Shown here: positions 1 to 9,986 of the stretch, piece by piece | Layout of the letters: every line of letters starts with the position of its first letter | Numbering within the stretch: the stretch's first letter is position 1 | From: Aquipseudomonas guryensis | GTDB taxonomy: Bacteria; Pseudomonadota; Gammaproteobacteria; Pseudomonadales; Pseudomonadaceae | Length of the DNA: 64,000 nt | Reading direction: 5' to 3' | Assembly (NCBI RefSeq): GCF_014164785.1 | Contig: NZ_JACJFN010000001.1 | Span: forward strand, 1,054,001-1,118,000 | Translations under genes and position numbers: made by a program | The notes under the pieces: model-generated | Told to the model about the DNA's origin: nothing | The model's database searches: none | The model's input: the letters and a program-made list of their open reading frames with translations, nothing else

Positions 1-1
1 C

Positions 2-121
2 GACCAGCTCGGCGCCGCGCTGATCCGCCCCAGCGCCAGCCTAGCCCTGCAGCGCCTGTTCGAACTGGCGCTGGACGGCCCGGCCCGCGATAACCTCAGC
101 GCCGTGGTGATCAACCGATGA
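2..121 (+). CDS. PP2C-family Ser/Thr phosphatase, C-terminal fragment (Stp1-like)
   Basis: Only the last 39 residues are in the window; the gene starts upstream. The frame ends in a DNLSAVVI-type motif, where the Asp is the typical C-terminal metal ligand of bacterial PP2C phosphatases. Its TGA overlaps the ATG of the following kinase (ATGA), so the two are translationally coupled. A PP2C phosphatase directly followed by a Ser/Thr kinase and a vgrG is the arrangement at the end of Pseudomonas H2-type T6SS clusters (stp1-stk1), where the pair tunes secretion by reversible threonine phosphorylation. The family call rests on a short tail plus context. Confidence 0.75.
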   Translation, partial: DQLGAALIRPSASLALQRLFELALDGPARDNLSAVVINR

Positions 122-1098
122 GCAGCGCGATGAACCACCAGGCCGCGGCCACCGCCGCCAGCGCCGACCTGACCCTGATGGCCGGCAGCACGGCCAAGAC
201 GCCGCGGCCCTTGCCCAAGGACCTGCCGCCGGTGCTCTGCGGCCGCTACCGCATCGAACGCCTGCTCGGCGTCGGCGGCATGGGCGCGGTGTACCGCGCG
301 CGAGACCTGCTGCGCGAACAGTTCGGCGACCCGCAGCCCTATGTGGCGCTGAAAACCCTCAGCGAAGACTTCGCCGAGTACCCGGACGCCAGCGCCCTGC
401 TCTACAGCGAGTTCGCCCTCAGCGCCCGCCTGAGCCAGCGCAACCTGGTGCGCCTGTACAGCTTCGAGATCGACCCGCCCAGCCAGCGCGCCTTCATCAC
501 CATGGAGCTGCTCAAGGGCTGCACCCTCGACAGCCTGCTGCAGCAATACCCCAGCGGCCTGCCCTGGGCCGAGGCGCACACGATCAGCCTAAGCCTGCTC
601 GAAGCCCTGCACTACGCGCACGGCCAGGGCGTACTGCACGGCGACCTGAAGCCGAGCAACCTGATGCTCGGCGACAGCGAGCTGCGCCTGTTCGACTTCG
701 GCCTCGGCCAGGCCATGGATGGTTTTCTCACCGGCCTGCCGCGCCTCTCGCGCAGCCGCTTCGCCGCCTGGACGCCGCGCTATGCCGCCCCCGAATTGCT
801 CGACGGCGCACCGCTGAGCGCCGCCGCCGATGTCTATGCAGTGGCCTGCGTGATCTACGAACTGTGCAGCGGCCAGCATCCTTTCCGCCGGCAAAGTGCT
901 AAACAGGCCAAGGCAATGGAACTGCCGCTGCATGCCCCTGCGGATATGCCCCGCGCCCTGTGGCCGGCCCTGCGCGCGGCGCTGGAATTTGACCCGGCCC
1001 GGCGCAGCAGTCTGCCCCGTTTGCTGCGAGCCTTCCGCGAACAGCAGCGCCCGGCCTCCCGGCTGCCGCGCTGGCTGCGCCGCCGGCCAGCCCTCTGA
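118..1098 (+). CDS. stk1: T6SS-associated serine/threonine protein kinase (Stk1-like)
   Basis: A 326-aa protein kinase. It has a Gly-rich loop (GVGGMGAVY, about residues 51-59), the ATP-anchoring Lys79 in VALK, a catalytic loop HGDLKPSN (174-181), DFG (193-195) and an APE-type motif. The HRD arginine is Gly175, so it is a non-RD kinase. No transmembrane segment or extracellular domain follows the kinase domain; the tail is short and Arg-rich. That matches the short soluble Stk1 type rather than membrane-bound PpkA. It is coupled to the upstream phosphatase by an ATGA overlap and lies 13 nt before vgrG, consistent with post-translational control of T6SS firing. The substrate cannot be read from the sequence. 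Confidence 0.85.
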   Translation: MSSAMNHQAAATAASADLTLMAGSTAKTPRPLPKDLPPVLCGRYRIERLLGVGGMGAVYRARDLLREQFGDPQPYVALKTLSEDFAEYPDASALLYSEFALSARLSQRNLVRLYSFEIDPPSQRAFITMELLKGCTLDSLLQQYPSGLPWAEAHTISLSLLEALHYAHGQGVLHGDLKPSNLMLGDSELRLFDFGLGQAMDGFLTGLPRLSRSRFAAWTPRYAAPELLDGAPLSAAADVYAVACVIYELCSGQHPFRRQSAKQAKAMELPLHAPADMPRALWPALRAALEFDPARRSSLPRLLRAFREQQRPASRLPRWLRRRPAL

Positions 1099-1111
1099 CA
1101 AGGACGACAGA

Positions 1112-3199
1112 ATGTTCAACCCCGCCAACCAGACCCACTTCAGCCTGACCCTCGACGGCCAGCGCCACGACCTGCAGGTCCTCGAATTCCACGGCCGCGA
1201 AGCGCTCAACCAGCCCTACCGCTTCGAGGTGGAGCTGGTCAGCGAGCGCCCCGACCTCGACCTGCAGAGCCTGCTCGGCCAGCCCGCCTTCCTCGCCTTC
1301 AGCCCGGACGGCCACGGCATCCACGGCCTAGTGCACGACGCCGCCCAGGGCGAGTCCGGCAAGCGCCTGACCCGCTACCGCCTGGTGCTGCAGCCCAAGC
1401 TGGCCTGGTTGGCGCAACGCAGCAACCAGCGCATCTACCAGCAGCTGACGGTACCGCAGATCATCGCCCTGGTATTGGAAGAGCACGGCATCCTCGGCAG
1501 CGCCTACCGCTTCCAGCTCGGCCCGACGGTTTATCCCGAGCGCGACTACTGCGTGCAGTACGACGAGAGCGACCTGCACTTCATCCAGCGCCTGTGCGAG
1601 GAAGAAGGCCTGCATTACCACTTCGAGCACAGTGGCCAAGGCCATGTGCTGGTCTTCGGCGACGACCAGACCAGCTTCCCGCGCCTGGGCCAGCCCACGG
1701 CCTACGTGCAGGACAGCGGCATGGTCGCCGACGAACCGGTGATCAAACGCTTCGCCCTGCGCCTGGCCACCCGCAGCAACCGCGTGACCCGCCGCGACTA
1801 CGACTTCGAACAACCGCGCCTGCTGCTGGAGGCCGCCGCCAAAAGCGAGTTCCAGCCCGACCTGGAAGACTACGACTACCCCGGCCGCTACACCGAGCGC
1901 ACGCGCGGTAAACACCTGGCCCAGCGCGCCCTGGAACGCCACCGCGCCGACTACCAACTGGCCGAAGGCCGCAGCGACCAGCCGCGCCTGCTCAGCGGCC
2001 ACCTGCTGGAAATCTCCGACCACCCGCGCCGCGAATGGAACGACCTGTGGCTGCTGCACGAGGTGATCCACCAAGGCAAACAACCGCAGGTGCTGGAGGA
2101 GTCGATCAGTAACTTCGGCGCCGGCCTTCTCCCCTCTCCCATTCATGGGAGAGGGGCCGGGGGAGAGGGTCTGTCCAGCAACTCCGATGACTTCCACCAA
2201 GGCTACCGCAACCACTTCAGCGCCAGCCCCTGGAACATCCTCTACCGCCCGCCCCTGCAACACCCGAAACCGCGCGTACTGGGCAGCCAGACCGCGGTAG
2301 TCACCGGGCCCAAGGGCGAGGAGATCCACTGCGATCAATACGGCCGGATCAAGGTGCAGTTCCACTGGGACCGCGAGGGCCAGGGCGACGACACCAGCAG
2401 CTGCTGGCTGCGCGTGTCCAGCAGCTGGGCCGGCGACCGCTACGGCGGCATCGCCATCCCGCGCGTCGGCATGGAAGTGCTGGTCACCTTCCTCGAAGGC
2501 GACCCCGACCAGCCGCTGGTCACCGGCTGCCTGTACCACAAGGAACACGTCGTCCCCTACGACCTGCCGGCGAACAAGACCCGCAGCGTGTTCAAGACCC
2601 TCAGCTCCCCCGGCGGTGGCGGCTACAACGAGCTGCGCATCGAGGACAGAAAAGGCGCCGAACAGATCTACATCCACGCCCAGAAAGACTGGGATGAAAA
2701 CATCGAGCACGACCAGAAGATCCGCATCGGCCACGAACGCCACGACACGGTCGAAGCCAACAGCTACACCGAGCTGAAAGCCGAGGAACATCACACCACC
2801 CATCTGGATCGCAAGGTGGAGGTACGCGCCGACGACCACCTGACCGTGGCGCAGAACCAGCACACCAAACTCGGCACCGCCCAACTGACCCAGGCCGGCC
2901 GCGAGATCCACCTGAAAGCCGGGCAGAAGATGGTCATCGAAGCCGGCCTGGAAATCACCCTCAAGGCCGGCGGCAGCTTCATCAAACTCGACCCGGGCGG
3001 CATCACCCTGGTCGGCCCCATGGTCAAGATCAATGCCGGCGGCGCGCCGGGCAATGGCTCGGGCATCACTATCAAACCCCCGCTTCAGCCGGGGATGGCG
3101 GATAAGGACAAGGCGGGGAATCTGCTGGATGAAAACCTGGCGAACAGCCTGAGCAGCCTTAAGCAAAAGCCCAAGCGAATGCTCAACTTCTCCAGCTAA
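1112..3199 (+). CDS. vgrG: Type VI secretion system tip protein VgrG
   Basis: A 695-aa spike protein. The N-terminal half is gp27-like (start MFNPANQTHF, chosen over an upstream in-frame ATG inside the kinase gene). It is followed by the gp5-like OB fold (HPKPRVLGSQTAVVTGP, then DQYGRIKVQFHWDREG) and a repetitive beta-helix needle ending in a short extension. Around residues 340-354 the protein carries LLPSPIHGRGAGGEG, the in-frame translation of a repeat palindrome (see the repeat at 2131-2169), in a linker where VgrG proteins are normally shorter. No large C-terminal effector domain is fused. The cargo is probably the protein encoded 61 nt downstream. Confidence 0.95.
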   Translation: MFNPANQTHFSLTLDGQRHDLQVLEFHGREALNQPYRFEVELVSERPDLDLQSLLGQPAFLAFSPDGHGIHGLVHDAAQGESGKRLTRYRLVLQPKLAWLAQRSNQRIYQQLTVPQIIALVLEEHGILGSAYRFQLGPTVYPERDYCVQYDESDLHFIQRLCEEEGLHYHFEHSGQGHVLVFGDDQTSFPRLGQPTAYVQDSGMVADEPVIKRFALRLATRSNRVTRRDYDFEQPRLLLEAAAKSEFQPDLEDYDYPGRYTERTRGKHLAQRALERHRADYQLAEGRSDQPRLLSGHLLEISDHPRREWNDLWLLHEVIHQGKQPQVLEESISNFGAGLLPSPIHGRGAGGEGLSSNSDDFHQGYRNHFSASPWNILYRPPLQHPKPRVLGSQTAVVTGPKGEEIHCDQYGRIKVQFHWDREGQGDDTSSCWLRVSSSWAGDRYGGIAIPRVGMEVLVTFLEGDPDQPLVTGCLYHKEHVVPYDLPANKTRSVFKTLSSPGGGGYNELRIEDRKGAEQIYIHAQKDWDENIEHDQKIRIGHERHDTVEANSYTELKAEEHHTTHLDRKVEVRADDHLTVAQNQHTKLGTAQLTQAGREIHLKAGQKMVIEAGLEITLKAGGSFIKLDPGGITLVGPMVKINAGGAPGNGSGITIKPPLQPGMADKDKAGNLLDENLANSLSSLKQKPKRMLNFSS
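2131..2169. repeat. REP-like palindrome inserted in frame inside vgrG
   Basis: CCCCTCTCCCA and TGGGAGAGGGG form an 11-bp perfect stem around a TTCA loop (2131-2156), followed by a second half-unit GGGGGAGAGGG. The 23 bases at 2147-2169 are the exact reverse complement of 55076-55098 in the hemF-aroE gap, so this is a dispersed repeat. Here it is read through as protein-coding sequence without a frameshift. Confidence 0.85.
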
Positions 3200-3260
3200 T
3201 CAGGATCAGGCGCGCGGCCAAGTTGCACGCCACCAAGGAACGGAACCGAGTCAAACCACC

Positions 3261-6200
3261 ATGGCAGACCACAAACCAATCAACTGGGCATTTCCCTTCA
3301 AGCTCAAAGGAGCCGACGGAGCGGCCAGCAAGGACATCACCAATCCAGAGGTCTACTACGCCGCCCTGGCTCAAGCCAAAGACGGCTTTTACCCAATGGG
3401 GGCAAGTGGCAACTGGCACGGCGGCGTGCATTTCGATGAGGCTACAGGGGCCGTACTCGACCAGTCTGAGGTGCACTGCATCGCCGATGGCGAAGTGATC
3501 GCCTATCGCATCGACGAGCAATATCCGACCACCACATATGGGGAGGTTCCCGCTGTAGTACATCTGCCCTTCTCGACGGGCTTTGTGCTGGTCAAACACC
3601 GCCTGGAGTTACCACCGAAACCCCTTGAACCAGCCGCAGGCGCAGCCTCCGAAACGCCCCCTGCAGCGCCTGCTTTAACGTTTTACAGCCTGTATATGCA
3701 CCTGCAGGATTGGGCGAGCTACCAAGCCCAGCCTACCCTGCCGCGCCCAAGCTTCTGGGTGGACGGGTTGTGCAAGGTAAAGGCAGACGCTCCCGACAAG
3801 TTGCTGGGTTTGAATGTGCGGGCCTATTACAAGGTATCTCCTACCAATGCACATCATTCAGAGTATGAAAATATCCTGGCAACACTGCCGCGCGGCACTA
3901 TCGTCGAGGCCGCGAGCGGCCCTGATAATGAGCATGCCGGCTGGTTGAAACTAACCAGCATTACCCCTGCCATCGCAGGGCTTGAGCCTGAAAACTGCTG
4001 GGCTTACAAAGATGAGATGAAATCGCTCGGCAGCAATCGCTACCTCATCAGTGAGGGTGCCAAAGATCCTATCGCGCCAGTTCAGCAAGGGTTGAATGTG
4101 CGCTCGGCAACCGCGCACGGAGATATCCTGGCCCTGCTACCCAGAGGCACACAGCTACGTATCAGCAATGAAGGGGCAGCAGGTAAATACCGCAAGCTGG
4201 TGGAAATTATCAGCGGCACCGCAGTACCCCCGCTCACCGCAGACAGCAGCGGTAATCTCCCTGGTTTTGTCTGGCTGGACTCACTGGAAGTCACCCATGA
4301 ACCCAAAGCCCATGACGGCAGCGTGGTGGTACTGGATCAACCAGTGGCAATCAAAGCTGGCGAGCTGATTGGCCATATAGGCCAGTACCAGAACTTCGAC
4401 GACAACCGTCCCAGATCGATGCTGCATCTGGAGGTATTCAGTTGTAACGACGTACCAGCCTTTATTAGCCAGAGCAGAGCATGGGCGGAGAGCTTGCCCG
4501 CAGAACAGAAGACTCTGATCAAGATTCACAAAGAATCTAAGGTTATCCAGCCCACCGCAGCAGATACCCAGATCGCGAGTGGCACTGACGTGAAAAGCGC
4601 TGCCGACTCCCCGACTGAAGGTTGCTGGACCAAGGTGCAGCCTTACGTCGTGCTGAAGGTCAACAAGAGCGAATTAGGCACCTATAGCAGTAAGCAGTAC
4701 CCCTTAAATGCCAGCCAAAAAAGCACCCTCGCCGGCGCTCAAGGTATTGATGTGAGTGAACTGCCAGACCAGGTCGATTTCCTGATGGAAACCTATCTGG
4801 CTGATGGTACCGATCCACAGCCGTATGTCAGCGGGAGCATCCCTGCCACACGACCAATGCGCAAAATTGGAGTGAAGCTGAACACTCCTGTTTGGGTTAA
4901 GCGCAGCACACTCAATGCCCAAGGTCAGCGCTCCAGCACCGACGGTGCTCTCGATGCCTGGAAAAATTTTCCCCTTAGCCAAGCCACAGATGGCCCAGCG
5001 TGCGGATTCGAACGCATCCTCAGCAAAGCTTCTTGGAACCACCTCAGCACCGACCACAAGGCCGTCGACGCGAATACCGAGAAAACCCATTGGTGGTACG
5101 TCACTGTTGCCAGCGCCGCCGGACAGGAAATATCAGGCTGGGTACCCGAGGTCGACCTTATCGTTACGGAGCATTCCCCTTGGGAATGGCCTGGCTTCAG
5201 CCAGATAGAGGACATAACGCCCGTTGTCAGCCAGCAGGCGCAAGCCCTCAGTGCCCAAGGAGCACTTTCGACCGAAGAAGCCCACAGCTATGCAGCGCAA
5301 ATCGACGAAGCCGAACGCGGGGCGCTGTTCCAACGGCTATTTGAAATCATCGATCAGCCTGACGCTGCTGGCGTGCGCGATAAAAAACTCACTCCGGCAG
5401 AGATCAAAAATGCTCTCAGTAAATCCTGGCTAGCCCAGCAGCTCTCTTTGCTTATCACTCACTACGAGAGCGAGTGGTTCTCGAATCCTGCCAAATGGAA
5501 TGCACTAGATTCATTAATGGCATATACCCCTGGACAATCAAACTCTGACTGGGAGAAAGAAAAGCAACGAATTGAAAAGCTGAGCTGGTGGGCAACGCTG
5601 ACAGGTAAGCACGGGACTAACACACATGGAAAGGTTTGGCATTTCCACGCAGCAGGGTTAATTGGAAGTTTATTGAGCCCAAATACTTTCAAAATTACCA
5701 TTGAAATGTTAAGAAAAATATTTACATCAGGATCTATAGAAAAATTACAGCTACTCGCTGATGAGTTAAATAAAAATCTTGCAGAATACAAATTGGACAC
5801 TCCGGCTAGATTAAGCCATTTTTTTGCTCAAGTAAGAGTGGAAGTTGGGGATAACTACTCATTAGTCGAATCCCTGAAATATAGGCCAGAAAAGCTTTCG
5901 GATTTCTCTTATTTTGCCAGTCGACCAGATGAAGCTCAGCTGTATGGATATATACCAGGGGTACATCCAGCAAACGAAGTAGAAATTGCAAACAGAGCTT
6001 ATAATGGAGTAACTGGAAATAGTGACTTAGGTAATGGTGATATAGAAAGCGGCGATGGCTGGAAATTTAGAGGGCGAGGGCTCAAGCAGCTTACAGGTCG
6101 TTATAACTACACTGATTTCAACCAAAAGTATTCTATTCTATGGACAGATGAAAATATAAATTTCATAGAAAATCCAGAGAAACTAGAGGAAACAAAGTAT

Positions 6201-6380
6201 GCAGCTCGCTCTGCTGTATATTTTTGGTTGAAAAATTCTTTATATGAAATCGCCGATCTTGGAGTAGAGCCAAGCAACGTGAACTCAATTACTGCAGTAA
6301 TCAACCAATACACGTCAAGTTATGCTGAAAGAAGAAATCAATTCAAAAGGATATGGGAAATTGAGAAAATATTTCGTTAG
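3261..6380 (+). CDS. Putative T6SS peptidoglycan-targeting effector: split M23-like domain, two SH3 domains, GH19 hydrolase domain
   Basis: A 1039-aa protein directly behind vgrG. An M23-like fold starts with WHGGVHFD (52-59) and an IADGEV strand, with LYMHL at 145-149. Its last strands, including MLHLEVF (387-393), come only after two SH3b domains (GLNVR at 183-187 and 277-281), so the SH3 pair is inserted into it. The canonical HxGxD and HLH motifs read HGGVH and MLH, so peptidase activity is doubtful. An EF-hand-like stretch (about 693-745) precedes a C-terminal GH19 lysozyme/chitinase-like domain with candidate catalytic Glu861 and RGRGLKQLTGRYNY (937-950). The last ~900 nt are clearly AT-richer, a sign of mosaic origin. 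No signal peptide is present, fitting T6SS delivery. The effector role is inferred. Confidence 0.8.
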   Translation: MADHKPINWAFPFKLKGADGAASKDITNPEVYYAALAQAKDGFYPMGASGNWHGGVHFDEATGAVLDQSEVHCIADGEVIAYRIDEQYPTTTYGEVPAVVHLPFSTGFVLVKHRLELPPKPLEPAAGAASETPPAAPALTFYSLYMHLQDWASYQAQPTLPRPSFWVDGLCKVKADAPDKLLGLNVRAYYKVSPTNAHHSEYENILATLPRGTIVEAASGPDNEHAGWLKLTSITPAIAGLEPENCWAYKDEMKSLGSNRYLISEGAKDPIAPVQQGLNVRSATAHGDILALLPRGTQLRISNEGAAGKYRKLVEIISGTAVPPLTADSSGNLPGFVWLDSLEVTHEPKAHDGSVVVLDQPVAIKAGELIGHIGQYQNFDDNRPRSMLHLEVFSCNDVPAFISQSRAWAESLPAEQKTLIKIHKESKVIQPTAADTQIASGTDVKSAADSPTEGCWTKVQPYVVLKVNKSELGTYSSKQYPLNASQKSTLAGAQGIDVSELPDQVDFLMETYLADGTDPQPYVSGSIPATRPMRKIGVKLNTPVWVKRSTLNAQGQRSSTDGALDAWKNFPLSQATDGPACGFERILSKASWNHLSTDHKAVDANTEKTHWWYVTVASAAGQEISGWVPEVDLIVTEHSPWEWPGFSQIEDITPVVSQQAQALSAQGALSTEEAHSYAAQIDEAERGALFQRLFEIIDQPDAAGVRDKKLTPAEIKNALSKSWLAQQLSLLITHYESEWFSNPAKWNALDSLMAYTPGQSNSDWEKEKQRIEKLSWWATLTGKHGTNTHGKVWHFHAAGLIGSLLSPNTFKITIEMLRKIFTSGSIEKLQLLADELNKNLAEYKLDTPARLSHFFAQVRVEVGDNYSLVESLKYRPEKLSDFSYFASRPDEAQLYGYIPGVHPANEVEIANRAYNGVTGNSDLGNGDIESGDGWKFRGRGLKQLTGRYNYTDFNQKYSILWTDENINFIENPEKLEETKYAARSAVYFWLKNSLYEIADLGVEPSNVNSITAVINQYTSSYAERRNQFKRIWEIEKIFR

Positions 6381-7065
6381 GTTTTTTACTATATTTGTAC
6401 TCCTGTCTACGCCATTAGTAGCGAACGCTGGAGTTCGGCAAATAATTTACGGTGATATCAATAGAAACGATACATCTGATGAGGTAAAAGTTACCGATAC
6501 AGAGGGTGATTTCTATCTATTAGATATAATTATCGACGGGGTGGAAAAAATAAAAATAACCTCTTTAATACCTGCAAAAAAAAATAAACCAACAGGCGGA
6601 ATTGAAGTATTTAGAGGGCTAGGCATAGCCAATAATAATTTAATTATGAATTTATATACTTGCGCTCCATCAATGCCAGTTTGCTATGACCGCCACCTAT
6701 TTTTTGAGTACCGTGGAAAAGCTCTCTCACTCGTCCGCGAACAGACAACAGCATTTTCAGGAACACTGGCTGTGCTTAACGTTAATTACCCATCTGATAT
6801 AGATACATCCTCTATCTCTTATCAATATTTCCTTGAAAAAGACGAGCCAAGCCTCGATCAATTTAATAAAAAATATGGATCGTGCATATCATCTTTGGGT
6901 GGCGATTCGGTTTTAAAAATAATAGAAGAACTTGAAAGCGCTCAGCCCAACCAGTGGATATATGAACCAGGTTGCATAACACCATCTTTAATTTTTGATT
7001 TACAAAATCAAAAAATGATATCAAAACAGTCAAGCTTTAGATATTTGGAATCAATCGATAAATAA
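6361..7065 (+). CDS. Secreted AT-rich protein, candidate immunity protein to the GH19 effector
   Basis: 234 aa if started at TTG 6361, which overlaps the effector's last 20 nt. I chose it because it gives a clean signal peptide (MRKYFVRFF, a hydrophobic core, cleavage after VANA) and has AAAAGG upstream. The longer ATG start at 6322 would place 13 hydrophilic residues before that signal. The mature part has several cysteines (for example TCAPSMPVC), compatible with periplasmic disulfides. I recognise no family. A periplasmic protein coupled to a peptidoglycan-hydrolase-type effector is the usual place for its immunity gene. Base composition matches the effector's AT-rich 3' end, so the two were probably acquired together. 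Confidence 0.6.
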   Translation: MRKYFVRFFTIFVLLSTPLVANAGVRQIIYGDINRNDTSDEVKVTDTEGDFYLLDIIIDGVEKIKITSLIPAKKNKPTGGIEVFRGLGIANNNLIMNLYTCAPSMPVCYDRHLFFEYRGKALSLVREQTTAFSGTLAVLNVNYPSDIDTSSISYQYFLEKDEPSLDQFNKKYGSCISSLGGDSVLKIIEELESAQPNQWIYEPGCITPSLIFDLQNQKMISKQSSFRYLESIDK

Positions 7066-7182
7066 AGATAGCCGATTAAAATAAAACATCTATCGAAGAT
7101 CACATCACCTCTGAAGCCTTGGGTTTTTGATATGACGGCTAACTATTATTTATAGAAATTAATATGGATACCTATCTATTTT

Positions 7183-7211
7183 AAAGCGAGCCATTGGCCC
7201 GCTTTCTTTTT
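7183..7211 (+). terminator. Terminator between the T6SS genes and glmS
   Basis: AAAGCGAGCC-ATT-GGCCCGCTTT (one mismatch in a 10-bp stem) is followed by CTTTTT on the plus strand. It stops transcription from the effector/immunity genes. The weaker opposite T-run (TTTAAAAT) may also serve convergent glmS. Confidence 0.7.
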
Positions 7212-7222
7212 CCGCTAGCGAC

Positions 7223-9085
<1,863 letters not shown>

Positions 9086-9095
9086 GGCTGTTCTC

Positions 9096-9866
9096 CTAGG
9101 GTTGCACGGCGGCGAGGATCAGGGTGATGCCACGCGCCTTTATCTGTTCGGCCGCCTGGGCATCCAGGCGGTCGTCGGTGATCAGGGTATGGACGCTGCT
9201 CCAGGGCAGTTCCAGGTTGGGAATCTTGCGGCCGACCTTGTCGCTCTCGACCATGACGATGACTTCGCGCGCCACCTCGGCCATGACCCTGGACAAACCC
9301 AGCAGCTCGTTGAAGGTAGTGGTGCCACGCTGCAGGTCGATGCCATCGGCGCCGATGAACAGCTGGTCGAAATCATAGGAGCGCAGCACCTGTTCGGCGA
9401 CCTGACCCTGGAAGGACTCAGAGTGCGGGTCCCAGGTGCCACCGGTCATCAGCAGCACCGGCTCGTGCTCGATGTCGCGCAGGGCGTTGGCCACGTTTAG
9501 CGAGTTGGTCATCACCACCAGGCCGGGCTTGTAGCCGAGCTGCGGGATCATCGCCGCGGTGGTGGTGCCGCTGTCGATGATGACGCGCGCATGTTCGCGG
9601 ATGCGTTCGACGCCGGCGCGGGCGATGGCCTGCTTGTGGCTGGACACCGGCTGTGCGGGCTCGCCGATCAGCTCCTGCGGCATGGGCACGGCGCCACCGT
9701 AACGGCGCAGCAGCAGGCCATTCTTCTCCAGGGCGGCAAGATCCTTGCGGATGGTCACTTCGGAGGTGGCGAAGGCACTGGCCAGCTGGTCGACACTTAC
9801 CTCGCCCTGCTCGTTGAGCAAGGCGAGGATGGTGTGGCGCCGCTGTGGTGTGTTGCGCTTGGACAT
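9096..9866 (-). CDS. glmR: DeoR/GlpR-family transcriptional regulator
   Basis: 256 aa. An N-terminal DeoR winged helix-turn-helix ([20 protein letters not shown], about 8-57, with [14 protein letters not shown]) is followed by a DeoRC sugar-phosphate-sensing domain with DSGTTTAAM and the IGADGID motif near residue 170. It lies immediately before glmS in a likely two-gene unit, the position of glmR in other Pseudomonas. A role in sensing amino-sugar phosphate and regulating glmS is inferred from family and position. Confidence 0.9.
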   Translation of the reverse strand: MSKRNTPQRRHTILALLNEQGEVSVDQLASAFATSEVTIRKDLAALEKNGLLLRRYGGAVPMPQELIGEPAQPVSSHKQAIARAGVERIREHARVIIDSGTTTAAMIPQLGYKPGLVVMTNSLNVANALRDIEHEPVLLMTGGTWDPHSESFQGQVAEQVLRSYDFDQLFIGADGIDLQRGTTTFNELLGLSRVMAEVAREVIVMVESDKVGRKIPNLELPWSSVHTLITDDRLDAQAAEQIKARGITLILAAVQP

Positions 9867-9941
9867 CCGTAAGTTTCGATTCGAAAGATAAGTGCGCGAA
9901 TCAAAACCTAACGAAAGCTTATGGTCAAGTCTGAAACGGAC

Positions 9942-9965
9942 AAAAGGCGGCCTGAGCCGCCTTTT
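9942..9965 (-). terminator. Rho-independent terminator after glmU
   Basis: AAAAGGCGGC and GCCGCCTTTT form a 10-bp stem around CTGA. On the minus strand it ends in a short T-run, 22 nt beyond the glmU stop codon. Confidence 0.85.
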
Positions 9966-9968
9966 TGT

Positions 9969-9977
9969 TGTGGATAA
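9969..9977 (-). other. Perfect DnaA box (glmU-glmR gap)
   Basis: TGTGGATAA, i.e. TTATCCACA on the minus strand, between the glmU stop codon and its terminator. It lies 17.6 kb from oriC, so it is a possible DnaA-titration or regulatory site rather than an origin element. Confidence 0.6.
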
Positions 9978-9986
9978 CTACCCGAC

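Noticed and set aside
896..1111. Upstream extension of vgrG into the kinase gene (72 extra residues)
   Set aside because: The extension is the out-of-frame translation of stk1; MFNPANQTHFSL is the standard VgrG N-terminus.
7066..7222. Possible Tn7 insertion remnant downstream of glmS
   Set aside because: No Tn7-type terminal repeats or 5-bp duplication visible; only the terminator hairpin.
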